Below, piece by piece: positions 52,897 to 62,487 of a DNA stretch of 64,000 bases. Position 1 is the stretch's first letter; the number at the start of each line of letters is the position of its first letter. The DNA is from Acidobacteriota bacterium (GTDB taxonomy: Bacteria > Acidobacteriota > Terriglobia > Terriglobales > Acidobacteriaceae). The translations under genes were made by a program, and so were the position numbers. The notes below the pieces were generated by a model that was not told the DNA's origin, did no database searches, and saw only the letters and a list, made by a program, of their open reading frames with translations. The stretch lies in contig JAJYUB010000007.1 of NCBI GenBank assembly GCA_021792795.1, forward strand, positions 31,970 to 95,969, read 5' to 3'.

Positions 52897-53595
52897 ATGG
52901 GCGTCCCGAACTTTCGCGATTTCAACTCCAATCGCCGTCCCAAAAACCCCCTTTTCAAAGGTCATCGTGCATGGACGCGGCTCCTTTCCATCGCCGCTTT
53001 ATCGCTTGGCGTCTTGTCCTTTGCAGCTTCCGGCTGCTCAGTACAAGAGCACAAGAATGGCGACGCTGAAAATGTGCATTTGCACACGCCGATTGGCGGC
53101 CTCGACGTTCGCACCAACTCCGCGGCAGGGATCGATGTGGGCCTTCCCGTCTATCCTGGCGCTGTCGAGAGTGGCAAGCAAGGAAACGATTCCGGTTCCG
53201 CCGACATCCATATGAGCTTCGGCAAGTGGAAATTGCACGTCAAAGCGGTGGAATACCGGAGCAGCGATCCCGAATATAAAGTTGTCGCGTTTTATAAAAA
53301 GGCCATGACATCGTACGGCGACGTGCTTACCTGTAAAGACAAAGCGCCGATTGGGCAGCCGGTGGCGACCAGCCAGGGCCTTACCTGCTCCAATGACCAT
53401 CAATACGACGTGACCATGGATCCGGACGCTGCAAACAAGCACGTGGAGATTTCCTCTTCGCCGGTTTCCGGCGACATTAAGCTGCTGGCTGGCTCGCCTG
53501 AGAACCAGCACATCGTTGAGTTCACGCCCACCTCGAACGGTACAAAGTTTTCCGTTGTCGTGGTCGAGCTGCCCCATAAAAGTCAAACCGATTAG
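52897..53595 (+). CDS. Lipoprotein, unknown function
   Basis: The 232-aa product has a basic N-terminus, a hydrophobic segment and a lipobox-like end (LGVLSFAASGC) near residue 48, so it is likely anchored as a lipoprotein. The mature domain has DVGLPVYPGAVESGKQGND, YRSSDPEYKVVAFYKKAM and KFSVVVVEL, a beta-rich fold with a conserved VYPGA motif also seen in other acidobacterial orphans. ATG 52897 is set by CAGGAGA eight bases upstream; the longer frame from 52837 lacks a signal. Confidence 0.78.
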   Translation: MGVPNFRDFNSNRRPKNPLFKGHRAWTRLLSIAALSLGVLSFAASGCSVQEHKNGDAENVHLHTPIGGLDVRTNSAAGIDVGLPVYPGAVESGKQGNDSGSADIHMSFGKWKLHVKAVEYRSSDPEYKVVAFYKKAMTSYGDVLTCKDKAPIGQPVATSQGLTCSNDHQYDVTMDPDAANKHVEISSSPVSGDIKLLAGSPENQHIVEFTPTSNGTKFSVVVVELPHKSQTD

Positions 53596-53773
53596 CGCAA
53601 TCGCAGCATTCTGCAAGTAAAAAACGGTTGCCATCGCAAGCGAAGGTTGCCATGGCGACCGCAGTCGAGGGGCCTGCTTCCCTGTCCACACTACTGTCAT
53701 TCCGGTGTTGCGGTCGTGCCATCCCCGCCCGCAGGCGATTGCGGCGGATGCGAAGGTGGTTTAGCTTCAACAT

Positions 53774-54460
53774 ATGGACTTGGTATGTCATCGGTGCAAC
53801 ACGACCCTGGATCCGGAAGCCTATTATTGTCCGATGTGCGGCGCGCCCCAGGTTCGTTATGTTGCCGACGAGGGTGAAGCGGTGCAGATCGCCGCAGGTG
53901 CCGGCACCGATGTCCGTGCCACGCCAACGGATACTGCCGGCAACGCCATCCTCTGGAAGATGGCCATACGGATCGCGGCGCTGGTGGGGACCGGAGTTGG
54001 GATTTTGTCCGCATTGCTGGCGGCTGGAAGTGTACTCTGGGTCGCCGTTGGCGCGGTGGTCGTAATGGGGACCTATCATCGACGCCGGCCTCTGACGTTG
54101 CTGGGCCCGCGCGTCGGCGCTCGCGTCGGCGCCCTGCTCGGCCTGATTGCAGCTACGGTGGCCTTCGCCGCCAATGCGATGTTACTGGTCGTCCAGCGCT
54201 ACGGAATGCGCCAGGGAAACGAAATCGACACGCAATTGACCGGCATCGTAAAGCAGGCTGCCGCCCACGCGGCGACCATGGATCCGCAAGCGCCGGTGGC
54301 GGCATTTACAAATTTCTGGCTGTCGGCCGAAGGCCGCATCGGCCTGATTTTGCTCACCATGGGCTTCCTGTCCGCGTTGATCGTGCTGTTTGCAATTGCC
54401 GGCGGCGTGTTAGGTGCGCAGATTTATCGCTCGTCCCGCGGCAACAAAGCGCTCCTCTGA
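53774..54460 (+). CDS. Zinc-ribbon membrane protein
   Basis: The 228-aa protein has an N-terminal zinc ribbon (CHRCNTTL...CPMCGAPQ, four Cys) in the cytoplasm, a linker, and four membrane helices at about residues 62-98, 115-140 and 190-220 (GIGILSALLAAG-like; LLGLIAATVAFAANAMLLVV; LLTMGFLSALIVLFAIAGGVL, quoted in part). The plan resembles YckC-like or zinc-ribbon membrane regulators; no name can be given. It lies next to the lipoprotein gene with a 178-base gap. Confidence 0.82.
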   Translation: MDLVCHRCNTTLDPEAYYCPMCGAPQVRYVADEGEAVQIAAGAGTDVRATPTDTAGNAILWKMAIRIAALVGTGVGILSALLAAGSVLWVAVGAVVVMGTYHRRRPLTLLGPRVGARVGALLGLIAATVAFAANAMLLVVQRYGMRQGNEIDTQLTGIVKQAAAHAATMDPQAPVAAFTNFWLSAEGRIGLILLTMGFLSALIVLFAIAGGVLGAQIYRSSRGNKALL

Positions 54461-54496
54461 TTGTTCCATTGCGCGTGCAATTGAACGTTACACTCG

Positions 54497-54530
54497 GAGT
54501 CATTCTGAGCGGAGCGAAGAATCCAGAGAG
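54497..54530 (+). repeat. CATTCTGA/GAATCCAGA repeat, half unit
   Basis: GAGTCATTCTGAGCGGAGCG followed by AAGAATCCAGAGAG, single arm without an inverted partner. Confidence 0.75.
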
Positions 54531-54647
54531 TATTCGTCTGGACCAGATGGCCGTCGCCTAGGGCGAAACCAGAGTGGATGTAACTCGAAGCCACAGAGGC
54601 CAAGTCGACGCGACGACGACCAAGGAGCGGCGACCTTCAGAATACCC

Positions 54648-54673
54648 AAAAAGTCCACAGTAACTGTGGTTTT
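54648..54673. terminator. Intrinsic terminator between convergent genes
   Basis: CCACAG (54655-54660) and CTGTGG (54664-54669) pair around TAA. Four T residues follow on the plus strand, and five follow on the minus strand after a two-base gap, so it can serve secA and the zinc-ribbon gene. Confidence 0.65.
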
Positions 54674-54781
54674 GCTCTAAGGAGGCTCCGATTAAGCCTG
54701 GTCTTGTATGAGGGCAAGGGCTTCAGCCGGGCCTTACATAGCGCCAAACAGATGGGCTTCAGCTTCTGCGTGCCACGCCTG

Positions 54782-57700
54782 CTACGCATCCGCACCGTGG
54801 CACTTTTTGAACTTCTTGCCGGAGCCGCAAGGGCATGGATCGTTGCGGCCAACTTTTTCCCCACTGCGGCGTTGGACGGGTTCGCCCGACTCACCGGCCC
54901 CGGCCATGCGTGCCTGTTGCAACTCGCGTTTCTTGCGCCGCTGAAATTCCTCTTCCAGTGAATCGATGGTGGTCGAGGGCGCGCGCGTGGGTACTGGAAT
55001 CGACGACGCGATCCCGCTCGACGGTCCGCCGTTCAAACCCGCGCCATTGTTTCCGCCCCTGCCGGTCGGCAGTGCCGCGTGTCCCGGATCGGCCGCCGTC
55101 GCAGAGCCTCCACTGAAAACGATCGACTGCGGTTGGACGCGCGCCGGGACCGAAATTTCCTTCCCGTCCGGGCCCATGATCTGCATGCGGAACAGGAAGC
55201 GCACAGTATCTTCCTGGAAGCGCGTCATCATCGCCTCAAACGCCTCGAAGGATTCTCGCTTGTAGGAGATCAGCGGGTCCTGCTGCCCGTAGCCGCGCAG
55301 CCCGATGCCTTCCTTCAACTGGTCCATCGCCAGCAAGTGGTCTTTCCATAGGCCGTCGAGCACGCTCAACATGATCATGCGCTCGTGATAGCGCATGGCC
55401 TGGGCCCCAATGATTTGCTCTTTCGCGTCGTAGCGTTCTTTCAGGTGCGCGAACAGCGCCTCGCCCAGCTCGTGCCGGTTCAGTTCCCGGACCGGGATTG
55501 CCTCCGCGGAAATGTCCATGCCGAACTGCATCAGCACCGCATCCTGCAGCGCCTTCGTGTCCCACTGATCGGGATGCAGCTTGTCCGGAGCATGAATGTC
55601 GAGAATGGCGCTCAGGATGTTCGACACATAATCGTCCGTAATCAGTTCTTTCTGGTCGATCCCCTCCAGCAGTTGGCGGCGCGTGCCATACACCGCCTCG
55701 CGCTGCTTGTTCATCACATCGTCGTATTCCAGTACATGCTTGCGCGACTCGAAGTTCTGCCCTTCGACGGCCTTCTGCGCCGCCTCAATGCGCCGCGTAA
55801 TTAACTTCGACTCAATGGGAACGCCTTCTTCCATGCCGAGGCGTTGCAACAGGGTGGAGACCCACTCCTTGGCGAAGATGCGCATCAAATCGTCTTCCAG
55901 CGACAGGAAGAACCGCGAGGCTCCCGGATCGCCCTGGCGGCCGGCACGGCCACGCAGTTGGTTGTCCACGCGCCGAGATTCATGGCGCTCCGTCCCCAGG
56001 ATGATCAGACCGCCCGCCGCCAATACTTCCTCGCGTTCTTTCGCTGCCTGCGCGGCATAGCCGGCGTAAACTTCTTTCCAGTCGGATTCGGGGGTCTCAA
56101 ATTCCTGGCTCTGATAGTAAAAACGCATCATCCCCGGCGCCGCTGTCGGAGAAATCTCTCCTTCCGCCGCGCTCACCGCGCGGGCGCGATTTTTCTTCAC
56201 CAACTCCTGCTTGGCCAGAAATTCCGCATTGCCGCCCAGCACAATGTCCGTGCCGCGACCTGCCATGTTGGTCGCGATGGTCACCATGCCCAGATGGCCG
56301 GCCTGCGCAACAATCTCCGCCTCGCGCTCGTGGAACTTGGCATTCAACACCACATGGCGAATGTTCTTGCGCTGCAAAATCTGCGACAGCAATTCCGACT
56401 TTTCAATGGACGTAGTGCCCACCAGCACCGGCTGCTTCAGTTCATTCAGCCGGGCAATCTCATCCGCCACCGCGAAATACTTTTCCTTCGCCGTGCGAAA
56501 CACCACGTCGGTGTTGTCGATGCGCCGCATCGGCATGTTCGTCGGAATCACAACTACGTCGAGTTCGTAAATCTTTTCGAATTCGGCGGCTTCGGTGTCG
56601 GCCGTTCCGGTCATGCCGGCAAGCTTTTTGTACAGGCGGAAATAGTTCTGGAACGTGATCGTCGCCAGCGTCTGATCTTCGCGCCGGATATTCACGCCTT
56701 CCTTGGCTTCAATCGACTGGTGCAGCCCATCGGACCAGCGGCGTCCGGGCATCAGGCGGCCGGTAAACTCGTCGACAATGATGATTTCGCCGTCCTTGAC
56801 GACGTAATTCACGTCGCGCTTGTACAGCGCATGCGCCTTGATGGCGGTCTCGACGTAGTGCTTCAGGTCCCAGTTTTCCGGATCGGCGATGCTCTCAATT
56901 CCCAGCAGCTTCTCAATCTTGACCCAGCCCTCATCGGTCACGCCGATGGTGCGATGCTTTTCATCCACCACATAATCGCCGGTCAGGATCTTGTTGTCGA
57001 GCGATTCGATTTCCTCGCCCAGCTCCAACTGCGGAACGATGCGCACCACCCGCGCATACTTGTCGGTCGTCTGGTCGGTCGGTCCGCTGATGATCAGCGG
57101 GGTCCGCGCTTCGTCGATCAGGATGGAGTCCACTTCGTCGACGATCGCGTAATACGGCGGCCGCTGCACGCACTCCGCCAGCTCAAACTTCATGTTGTCG
57201 CGCAGATAATCGAAGCCGAATTCGTTGTTGGTGCCGTAGGTAATGTCCGCGGCATAGGCGGCGCGACGCTGTTCGTCGCTCAGATCGTGCACAATCACGC
57301 CGACCGAAAGACCCAGGTAATTGTGGACCTTGCCCATCCACTCCGCATCGCGCTTGGCCAGGTAGTCGTTGACGGTGACCACATGCACCCCATGACCGGC
57401 CAGCGCATTCAAATAGCAAGGCAGCGTGGCGACCAGCGTCTTTCCTTCGCCGGTCTTCATCTCCGCGATGTTGCCCTGGTGCAGCACCATGCCGCCAATC
57501 AACTGCACATCGAAATGGCGCATGTTGATGACGCGACGGCCCGCCTCGCGCACCAGCGCGAAGGCCTCCGGCAGAATCTGCTCCAGCACGTACTGTTCCG
57601 CCTTGTACCGCTCCTCGGGGTCCTTGATGTCGGCAATGTGGGCCGCAATGCGGGCGCGAAATTCCTCCGTCCTGGCGCGCATCTGCTCGTCCGAAAGCTG

Positions 57701-57814
57701 TTGCATCGCCGGTTCCAGGGCGTTGATCGCCTGCACCGTCGGCAACATGCGCTTCACGGTGCGCTCGTTGCTGGTACCGAAAACTTTTGTTAATGCATCG
57801 CCAATCGCTATCAA
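54782..57814 (-). CDS. secA: Preprotein translocase ATPase SecA
   Basis: The 1010-aa motor drives protein export through SecYEG. Walker A is [14 protein letters not shown], the second motif [20 protein letters not shown], with [17 protein letters not shown] and the C-terminal zinc [23 protein letters not shown]. All domains are in normal order; an insertion around residues 555-600 ([22 protein letters not shown]) is longer than in model SecA. The start is TTG 57814 with GGAG eight bases upstream and gives the classic opening [13 protein letters not shown]; no ATG fits better. Confidence 0.96.
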   Translation of the reverse strand: MIAIGDALTKVFGTSNERTVKRMLPTVQAINALEPAMQQLSDEQMRARTEEFRARIAAHIADIKDPEERYKAEQYVLEQILPEAFALVREAGRRVINMRHFDVQLIGGMVLHQGNIAEMKTGEGKTLVATLPCYLNALAGHGVHVVTVNDYLAKRDAEWMGKVHNYLGLSVGVIVHDLSDEQRRAAYAADITYGTNNEFGFDYLRDNMKFELAECVQRPPYYAIVDEVDSILIDEARTPLIISGPTDQTTDKYARVVRIVPQLELGEEIESLDNKILTGDYVVDEKHRTIGVTDEGWVKIEKLLGIESIADPENWDLKHYVETAIKAHALYKRDVNYVVKDGEIIIVDEFTGRLMPGRRWSDGLHQSIEAKEGVNIRREDQTLATITFQNYFRLYKKLAGMTGTADTEAAEFEKIYELDVVVIPTNMPMRRIDNTDVVFRTAKEKYFAVADEIARLNELKQPVLVGTTSIEKSELLSQILQRKNIRHVVLNAKFHEREAEIVAQAGHLGMVTIATNMAGRGTDIVLGGNAEFLAKQELVKKNRARAVSAAEGEISPTAAPGMMRFYYQSQEFETPESDWKEVYAGYAAQAAKEREEVLAAGGLIILGTERHESRRVDNQLRGRAGRQGDPGASRFFLSLEDDLMRIFAKEWVSTLLQRLGMEEGVPIESKLITRRIEAAQKAVEGQNFESRKHVLEYDDVMNKQREAVYGTRRQLLEGIDQKELITDDYVSNILSAILDIHAPDKLHPDQWDTKALQDAVLMQFGMDISAEAIPVRELNRHELGEALFAHLKERYDAKEQIIGAQAMRYHERMIMLSVLDGLWKDHLLAMDQLKEGIGLRGYGQQDPLISYKRESFEAFEAMMTRFQEDTVRFLFRMQIMGPDGKEISVPARVQPQSIVFSGGSATAADPGHAALPTGRGGNNGAGLNGGPSSGIASSIPVPTRAPSTTIDSLEEEFQRRKKRELQQARMAGAGESGEPVQRRSGEKVGRNDPCPCGSGKKFKKCHGADA

Positions 57815-57971
57815 AGGAAAAACTCCAACACACGAAAATTGTGTGTCAACTCTTATTCTAAATTGTCGATTCCGGCCTCAATGACGAGAAAAGCCCTCGG
57901 GTTCGGCCCCCGCTGGATCATTTGCGGATGGCGTACCGCCGGGGCTGAATGTCTATAGTGTATCGTGATTT

Positions 57972-58934
57972 CTACTTCGCCCTTGGATGCGTTCGGTCGT
58001 ACACCGCCGCCACCTGCCCGGATGTCAAGTGCGTATAGCGCTGCGTCGTCGAGAGCCGAGCGTGGCCAAGAATCTCCTGGATCGCGCGCAGGTCCGCCCC
58101 CTCCTCCAGCATGTGCGTCCCAAACGCATGGCGCAGCGTATGCGGATGAACGTCCGCGGCAAGCCCATGGGATAGCGCCAGATGCTTGACGATGCGACCC
58201 ACGCTGCGGGTCGTCAGGCGGCCATCGCCGCGCAATCGAACATTCAATAGCAGCGCCGCCGACGCCCGTTTCGCGTCCATCAACTTCTGCGCCCGTTGCG
58301 GCAAATAGGCGCGGATGGCCACCGCCGCCGCGTCGCCCAACGGAACATACCGCTCCTTGCGCCCCTTGCCGCGCACCAGCAGGCATTCGTTGCCCCACTG
58401 AATATCTTCCAGGTTCAGCCCTACCAATTCCGCGTTCCGAATGCCGCAGCCGTACAGCAATTCCATGATCGCGCGATCGCGCTCCGGCCACGACGTTTCC
58501 GCGTCCAGATCGTTGAATGCCTGGTTCAGTTGCTCCGCTCCTGGCACCCGCGGCAGATGCTTCGGCAACTTCGGCGTCGACACCAGCCGCGCGGGGTTTT
58601 GCTCAATGTGCCCCATCCTCGCCAGCCAGCCAAACCACGACCGAATCGCCGCCAGCGCCCGCGCCACAGAGGATTTCGACAATTTCTTCTCGTACAGCGT
58701 CCCCAGGTATTCGCGGATCGCAGGATGCTCGATCTGCGACGGCGTCACGCCCTCGCCACAGCGCTTCGCCAAAAATGCAGCGAAAGAACGCAGCTCTCTA
58801 TGGTAGGCGCGCACCGTGTGCTCCGACGATGCCCGCTCCACCGTCAGCACCGCCATATATCCCGCAATCAGCCGAAGGATTTCCGGCGCCTGCGGCTCCG
58901 CTTTCGCGCTCCCGATCTGCTCCTTCGTTTTCAT
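57972..58934 (-). CDS. xerC: Tyrosine recombinase XerC-like
   Basis: The 320-aa recombinase has an N-terminal SAM-like arm-binding domain ([20 protein letters not shown]) and a catalytic domain with Arg in [13 protein letters not shown], Lys in [12 protein letters not shown], His-x-x-Arg in [14 protein letters not shown], His in [16 protein letters not shown] and the Tyr nucleophile in that same block. It would resolve chromosome dimers with XerD at dif. ATG 58934 follows AAGGA. The xerD gene lies just upstream with the same orientation. Confidence 0.93.
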   Translation of the reverse strand: MKTKEQIGSAKAEPQAPEILRLIAGYMAVLTVERASSEHTVRAYHRELRSFAAFLAKRCGEGVTPSQIEHPAIREYLGTLYEKKLSKSSVARALAAIRSWFGWLARMGHIEQNPARLVSTPKLPKHLPRVPGAEQLNQAFNDLDAETSWPERDRAIMELLYGCGIRNAELVGLNLEDIQWGNECLLVRGKGRKERYVPLGDAAAVAIRAYLPQRAQKLMDAKRASAALLLNVRLRGDGRLTTRSVGRIVKHLALSHGLAADVHPHTLRHAFGTHMLEEGADLRAIQEILGHARLSTTQRYTHLTSGQVAAVYDRTHPRAK

Positions 58935-58967
58935 CGAATCCTTCAGCTTCCATTCAAAACCGCCGGG

Positions 58968-59036
58968 TGCCCCAGGCGCGCAGCCCACCTGGGTGTCAAC
59001 TCAAAACCGCGGGCCTGTGTCCCATTCAAGCCCTCT
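58968..59036. repeat. GGGTGCCCC palindromic repeat, copy 4
   Basis: GGGTGCCCCAGGCGCGC and CCACCTGGGTGTC, followed by degenerate CCGCGGGCCTGTGTCCC. It fills the xerD-xerC gap and forms the last codons of xerD in its present frame. Confidence 0.6.
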
Positions 59037-59984
59037 GTTGGCTTGACTGGGATGTGACCCGCCCCCTCGCGGATGGTGCGCTCGATGCACCGCCTTCAAC
59101 CTGCCCAGCGCCAGGTGCGTATAAATCTGCGTGGTCGCAATGTCCGCGTGGCCCAGCAAAGTTTGCACCGTGCGCAGGTCCGCGCCGTGCTCCACCATGT
59201 GGGTGGCGCAACTATGGCGCAGCATGTGCGGGCTGGCCCGATGGTTCACATGTTTCACCATGGCCCACACCGTCTGCCGCGTCAGCGGACGGCCGCGCTG
59301 CGATAGAAACACCTCGCGCACATTCGCCTTCCGCAGCAATGACGCCCGCCCGTATTCCAGATATTCCGTCAACGCCTGGATCGCAGGCTGCCCAAGCGGC
59401 ACAATCCGCTCTTTATCGCCTTTGCCGCGCACCAGCATTTGGCCCTGCAGCAGGGAGATGTCTTCCACTGCAAGTCCGACCAGCTCCGACACCCGCACGC
59501 CCCCACCATATAAAAGCTCCAGCATGGCCCGATCGCGCAACGACTGCGGCGTACACTCTTCCGTCCTGCTTCCCGCGGCGCCATGCCCGGTCTGGTCGAT
59601 CATCGTCACCACTTCGGCTTCCGACAAAGACTTCGGCAGCACTTTCCATTCCGCCGGCGTCTCCAAATGGATCGTCGGATCGTAGGCGATGCGCTTGTCC
59701 AGCAGCAACCACCGATATAAACCTCGCAAGCAAGAAAGTTTTCGCGCCCGCGAGCGCGCCTCTACCTGGTGCGCCTGCAAATGCGCGATGAACCCCGCCA
59801 GGTCTTCATGTTTTGCGGATGCAAGAAAGCCGTTCGTCTGCTCCAAATGTTCCGCGCACTGCAGCAGATCGCGCCGGTAGGCCTCGCAGGTCAGCGGTCG
59901 AAGCCCCTTCTCGACGCGAAGATACGTCAGATAGCCCTGAATCAGCTTCAGGTTGTTCCCATCGAGATTGTCATGGCTTTCCAC
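59001..59984 (-). CDS. xerD: Tyrosine recombinase XerD-like
   Basis: The 327-aa recombinase has the N-domain LRVEKGLRPLTCEAYRRDLL and catalytic residues Arg in GGGVRVSELVGLAVED, Lys in GKGDKERIVPLG, HMLRHSCATHMVEHG, LLGHADIATTQIYTHL. XerD usually cooperates with XerC on dif. The last about 25 residues (HHPRGGGSHPSQANRGLEWD) are encoded partly by repeat DNA, so the normal end may have been shifted. It is in tandem with xerC; no dif-like site was recognised nearby. Confidence 0.92.
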   Translation of the reverse strand: MESHDNLDGNNLKLIQGYLTYLRVEKGLRPLTCEAYRRDLLQCAEHLEQTNGFLASAKHEDLAGFIAHLQAHQVEARSRARKLSCLRGLYRWLLLDKRIAYDPTIHLETPAEWKVLPKSLSEAEVVTMIDQTGHGAAGSRTEECTPQSLRDRAMLELLYGGGVRVSELVGLAVEDISLLQGQMLVRGKGDKERIVPLGQPAIQALTEYLEYGRASLLRKANVREVFLSQRGRPLTRQTVWAMVKHVNHRASPHMLRHSCATHMVEHGADLRTVQTLLGHADIATTQIYTHLALGRLKAVHRAHHPRGGGSHPSQANRGLEWDTGPRF

Positions 59985-60130
59985 GCTCTGCCTCGCCTGT
60001 AGAAATTATCGAGCATCGCGCCGCGCCTCCAGCAACTCTTTCCCGTGGAATCAACTTTGCCAGCCCATCCGTGAATCGCCTGGTTACAAGCCGGTGAATT
60101 GCCGCGACGCATCTGGCATAGTTTCCGCCG

Positions 60131-60952
60131 ATGCTGCATCATAGAGAGGAAGGTACATTAACAACGAACGATCGTCCGCCTTCTACAATTTCTCTTTTAA
60201 TTTTTTCGATAAGGTCGCCCGTTTTGGCACAACAACTCATCACCCCGAAAACCTCCACTCTCTCCTCTTCTGAATTTTTCCGTCGCATCGACGCCATCCA
60301 ACCCGCCGTCGCCGTATTCGACTGCGATGGCACACTCTGGTCCGGCGACGCCGGTGTCGGCTTCATGCAATGGTCCATGGAATCCGGCTTGCTCTCGCGC
60401 GAAGCCTGCAACTGGATGGATTCTCGCTATCGCGCCTATCTCCGCGGCGAAGTTTCCGAGCTCGCCATCTGCGGCGAAATGGTGCAGATCTATCGCGACC
60501 TGCGCGAATCCGAATTGCGCCAGGCCGTGCATACTTATTTCGACGCGATGATACGCCCCAACATCTTTCCGGAGATGAGCGAAGCCTGCAATCGCCTGCA
60601 GCAGCGCGGGACCGTTGCGTGGGCCGTCAGCTCCACCAACAGTTGGTTGATTGAAGATGCCATGCAGCACTTCGGCATTCCCGCCGAGCGAGTCCTTGCA
60701 GCCCGCGTGCGCGTCTCCAATGGCCTGATCGCCGAAGAACTTCTCGACATCCCCACCGACGAAGGCAAAGTGCATTCTCTGGCGCGCGTCGGCATCACCG
60801 AGCCGGATGCGGTCTTCGGCAATTCCATTCACGACGCCGCCATGCTCGCCATCGCGAAGCATCCGTTCGTCGTCAATCCTACGGCGGAGCTGACGGAGAT
60901 TGCCGCCCTGCAAGGATGGCCGATCTTCCAGCCCGGCCCTGTCCATGCCTAG
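60131..60952 (+). CDS. HAD-superfamily phosphatase (SerB-like, class IB)
   Basis: The 273-aa enzyme has the HAD motif I FDCDGTLWSGD near residue 63, a cap helix region, motif II in WAVSSTNSW, motif III Lys region and the acidic motif IV in VFGNSIHDAAML. It would dephosphorylate a small phosphorylated metabolite; the substrate is unknown. The start is unsure: ATG 60131 gives about 45 residues before the domain, and a TTG nearer the domain exists. It ends inside the next gene start. Confidence 0.85.
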   Translation: MLHHREEGTLTTNDRPPSTISLLIFSIRSPVLAQQLITPKTSTLSSSEFFRRIDAIQPAVAVFDCDGTLWSGDAGVGFMQWSMESGLLSREACNWMDSRYRAYLRGEVSELAICGEMVQIYRDLRESELRQAVHTYFDAMIRPNIFPEMSEACNRLQQRGTVAWAVSSTNSWLIEDAMQHFGIPAERVLAARVRVSNGLIAEELLDIPTDEGKVHSLARVGITEPDAVFGNSIHDAAMLAIAKHPFVVNPTAELTEIAALQGWPIFQPGPVHA

Positions 60953-61883
60953 CCAACACCGGGTGCCCCAGGTCTCGCCTTTGAGACCTGGGATTGAAGC
61001 GGGTGCCCCAGGTGCGCGAATCGGGGTCCCCGACGGACGATTTTTGTCCGCCGGGGCGGGTCGCTCACCTGGGTTCCAGCCGCTGCGCATCGCTTCCCTG
61101 CAACCCAGCATCACCCTCGCCCTGCAACGGCTCGGCCGCCTTGACGATCTGGTGGCCTGCACCCGCTACTGCGTCGAGGCTTTGCCGGAACTGGCCCATC
61201 GCAACCTGAAGATCGTCGCCGATTCCTGGTCCTCCACCATGGACGAACTGCTGGCTGTCCAGCCGAATCTGGTGCTCGCCTCCGTACCCTACCGCATGGA
61301 GTCCTTGGCGGCCATCCTGCGCGCCGGCTGCCCGGTGTTGACGCTCGCCCCCCACTCCCTCGCCGACATCTTCGCCGACATTCGCCTCATCGGCGCGGTC
61401 GTCCACGCCTCCGACCGCGCCGAAGATCTGGTCGCCGAACTCGCCTCCAGCATCGAAGCCGTTCGCCTGCGGTCTGCCAAAGACGCCGACCATCCCCGCG
61501 TCTATTGCGAGGAGTGGGGCAAGCCGCTCATCCATTCCCAACCCTGGGTGAAGGAACTGGTCGAAGCTGCTGGAGGTGAATTCATCGGAGACCCCGGGAA
61601 AACGACCACGCCGGAGGCAGTCGCGGCAACCGACCCGGACATTCTCATCTTTGCCTGGTGCGGCGCGGGAGATCGCGTGCCCCTGGCTCGCGTGATTGAG
61701 CAGCGCGGCTGGCAATCCCTTCGCGCGGTCGCCGAAGGCCGCGTCCACTGCGTCCCCGACGAGTTCCTCAACACGCCCGCCCATCCCTTGCTCGACGGCC
61801 TGGCCTGCCTGGCGGCGGCGGTCCATCCCAATTCTTTCCCCTCGCACCCTCGCCTCATTTCACTTTCGCATTCGCGGAAGTAG
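60945..61883 (+). CDS. BtuF-like cobalamin-binding or iron-chelate binding protein with repeat-coded N-terminus
   Basis: The 312-aa protein has a periplasmic-binding fold from about residue 46: LRIASLQPSITLALQRLGRL, VCTRYC-like cysteines (ACTRYCVEALPE), LLAVQPNLVLASVPYR and VAATDPDILIFAWCGAG. It lacks a signal peptide, odd for this class, so a cytoplasmic role in cofactor handling is possible. Residues 6-44 are encoded by the GGGTGCCCC repeats at 60960-61077. ATG 60945 overlaps the previous stop by 8 bases; a TTG at about 61045 is another start. Confidence 0.82.
   Translation: MPSQHRVPQVSPLRPGIEAGAPGARIGVPDGRFLSAGAGRSPGFQPLRIASLQPSITLALQRLGRLDDLVACTRYCVEALPELAHRNLKIVADSWSSTMDELLAVQPNLVLASVPYRMESLAAILRAGCPVLTLAPHSLADIFADIRLIGAVVHASDRAEDLVAELASSIEAVRLRSAKDADHPRVYCEEWGKPLIHSQPWVKELVEAAGGEFIGDPGKTTTPEAVAATDPDILIFAWCGAGDRVPLARVIEQRGWQSLRAVAEGRVHCVPDEFLNTPAHPLLDGLACLAAAVHPNSFPSHPRLISLSHSRK
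60960..61077. repeat. GGGTGCCCC repeats, copies 5 and 6, inside coding sequence
   Basis: Copy 5: CCCAGGTCTC (60967-60976) faces GAGACCTGGG (60983-60992). Copy 6: CCCAGGTG (61007-61014) faces CACCTGGG (61066-61073) around an inner palindrome CGGACGA...TCCGCCG. Both lie in frame within the start of the BtuF-like gene. Confidence 0.85.
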
Positions 61884-61909
61884 ACGTAAAACACTATCCT
61901 AAGGAAGTG

Positions 61910-62353
61910 ATGGAACCGGAAATCGAAACAGCACTGCAGCCCCAGCCGGAAAGGCCCCGCATGCGCGCCGTGGTCGCGGCCTTGATTTTGCGGGACAAGC
62001 AAGTTTTCATCTGTCAGCGCAAAGCAGGCACGGCGATGGGGTTGCAATGGGAATTTCCCGGCGGCAAGATCGAGCCCGGCGAGACCCCCGAGCAGGCCCT
62101 GCGCCGCGAATTGGAAGAAGAGCTCGGCATCGAGGCCAAGATCGGCCCCTTCATCGCGGAGGTGCAGCACAATTATCGCAATGGCAGCTCCATCCACCTG
62201 CAATTCTTCGCCGTCTACCATTTTGAAGGCGATATGCAGAACCGCATTTTTCAGGACATGCGCTGGGCGGAACTGCGTGACCTGCCCGCCTACAATTTCC
62301 TCGCCGCCGACAGGAAATTTATCCGCGACCTTGCCCAGGGAAAAATCCTTTGA
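61910..62353 (+). CDS. Nudix hydrolase (MutT-like 8-oxo-dGTP diphosphatase)
   Basis: The 147-aa enzyme has ICQRKAGTAMGLQWEFPGGK and the Nudix box GGKIEPGETPEQALRRELEE with EELGIEAKIGPF. The WEFPGGK element favours MutT-type nucleotide sanitation. ATG 61910 lies four bases after AAGGA; GTG 61907 is closer and less likely. It stands alone before the convergent transporter gene. Confidence 0.94.
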   Translation: MEPEIETALQPQPERPRMRAVVAALILRDKQVFICQRKAGTAMGLQWEFPGGKIEPGETPEQALRRELEEELGIEAKIGPFIAEVQHNYRNGSSIHLQFFAVYHFEGDMQNRIFQDMRWAELRDLPAYNFLAADRKFIRDLAQGKIL

Positions 62354-62418
62354 CCCAGTGAATTGTCATCCCGACCGAAGTGGAGGGACCTTCTGTTTTT
62401 CCGCAATAGCGAAAATCC

Positions 62419-62450
62419 GGGCGCCCCAGGTTCGCGAAGCTAACCTGGGA
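62419..62450. repeat. GGGTGCCCC palindromic repeat, copy 7
   Basis: GGGCGCCCCAGGTTCGCG faces AGCTAACCTGGGAT. A clear palindrome with AACCTGGG and CCAGGTT arms, next to a diverged CATTCTGA-type remnant at 62366-62399. Confidence 0.75.
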
Positions 62451-62487
62451 TTCGACCCGAGCGACAAAATTTGACGCGACCACACTT

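Larger units (their letters stand above)
54461..54781. other. Intergenic region between zinc-ribbon gene and secA
   Basis: It holds a half repeat at 54497-54530 and a terminator at 54648-54673. The other sequence shows nothing I can name. Confidence 0.6.

Noticed and set aside
55844..57793. Long plus-strand frame opposite secA
   Set aside because: Antisense shadow of secA, His/Arg/Gln-rich, no start signal.
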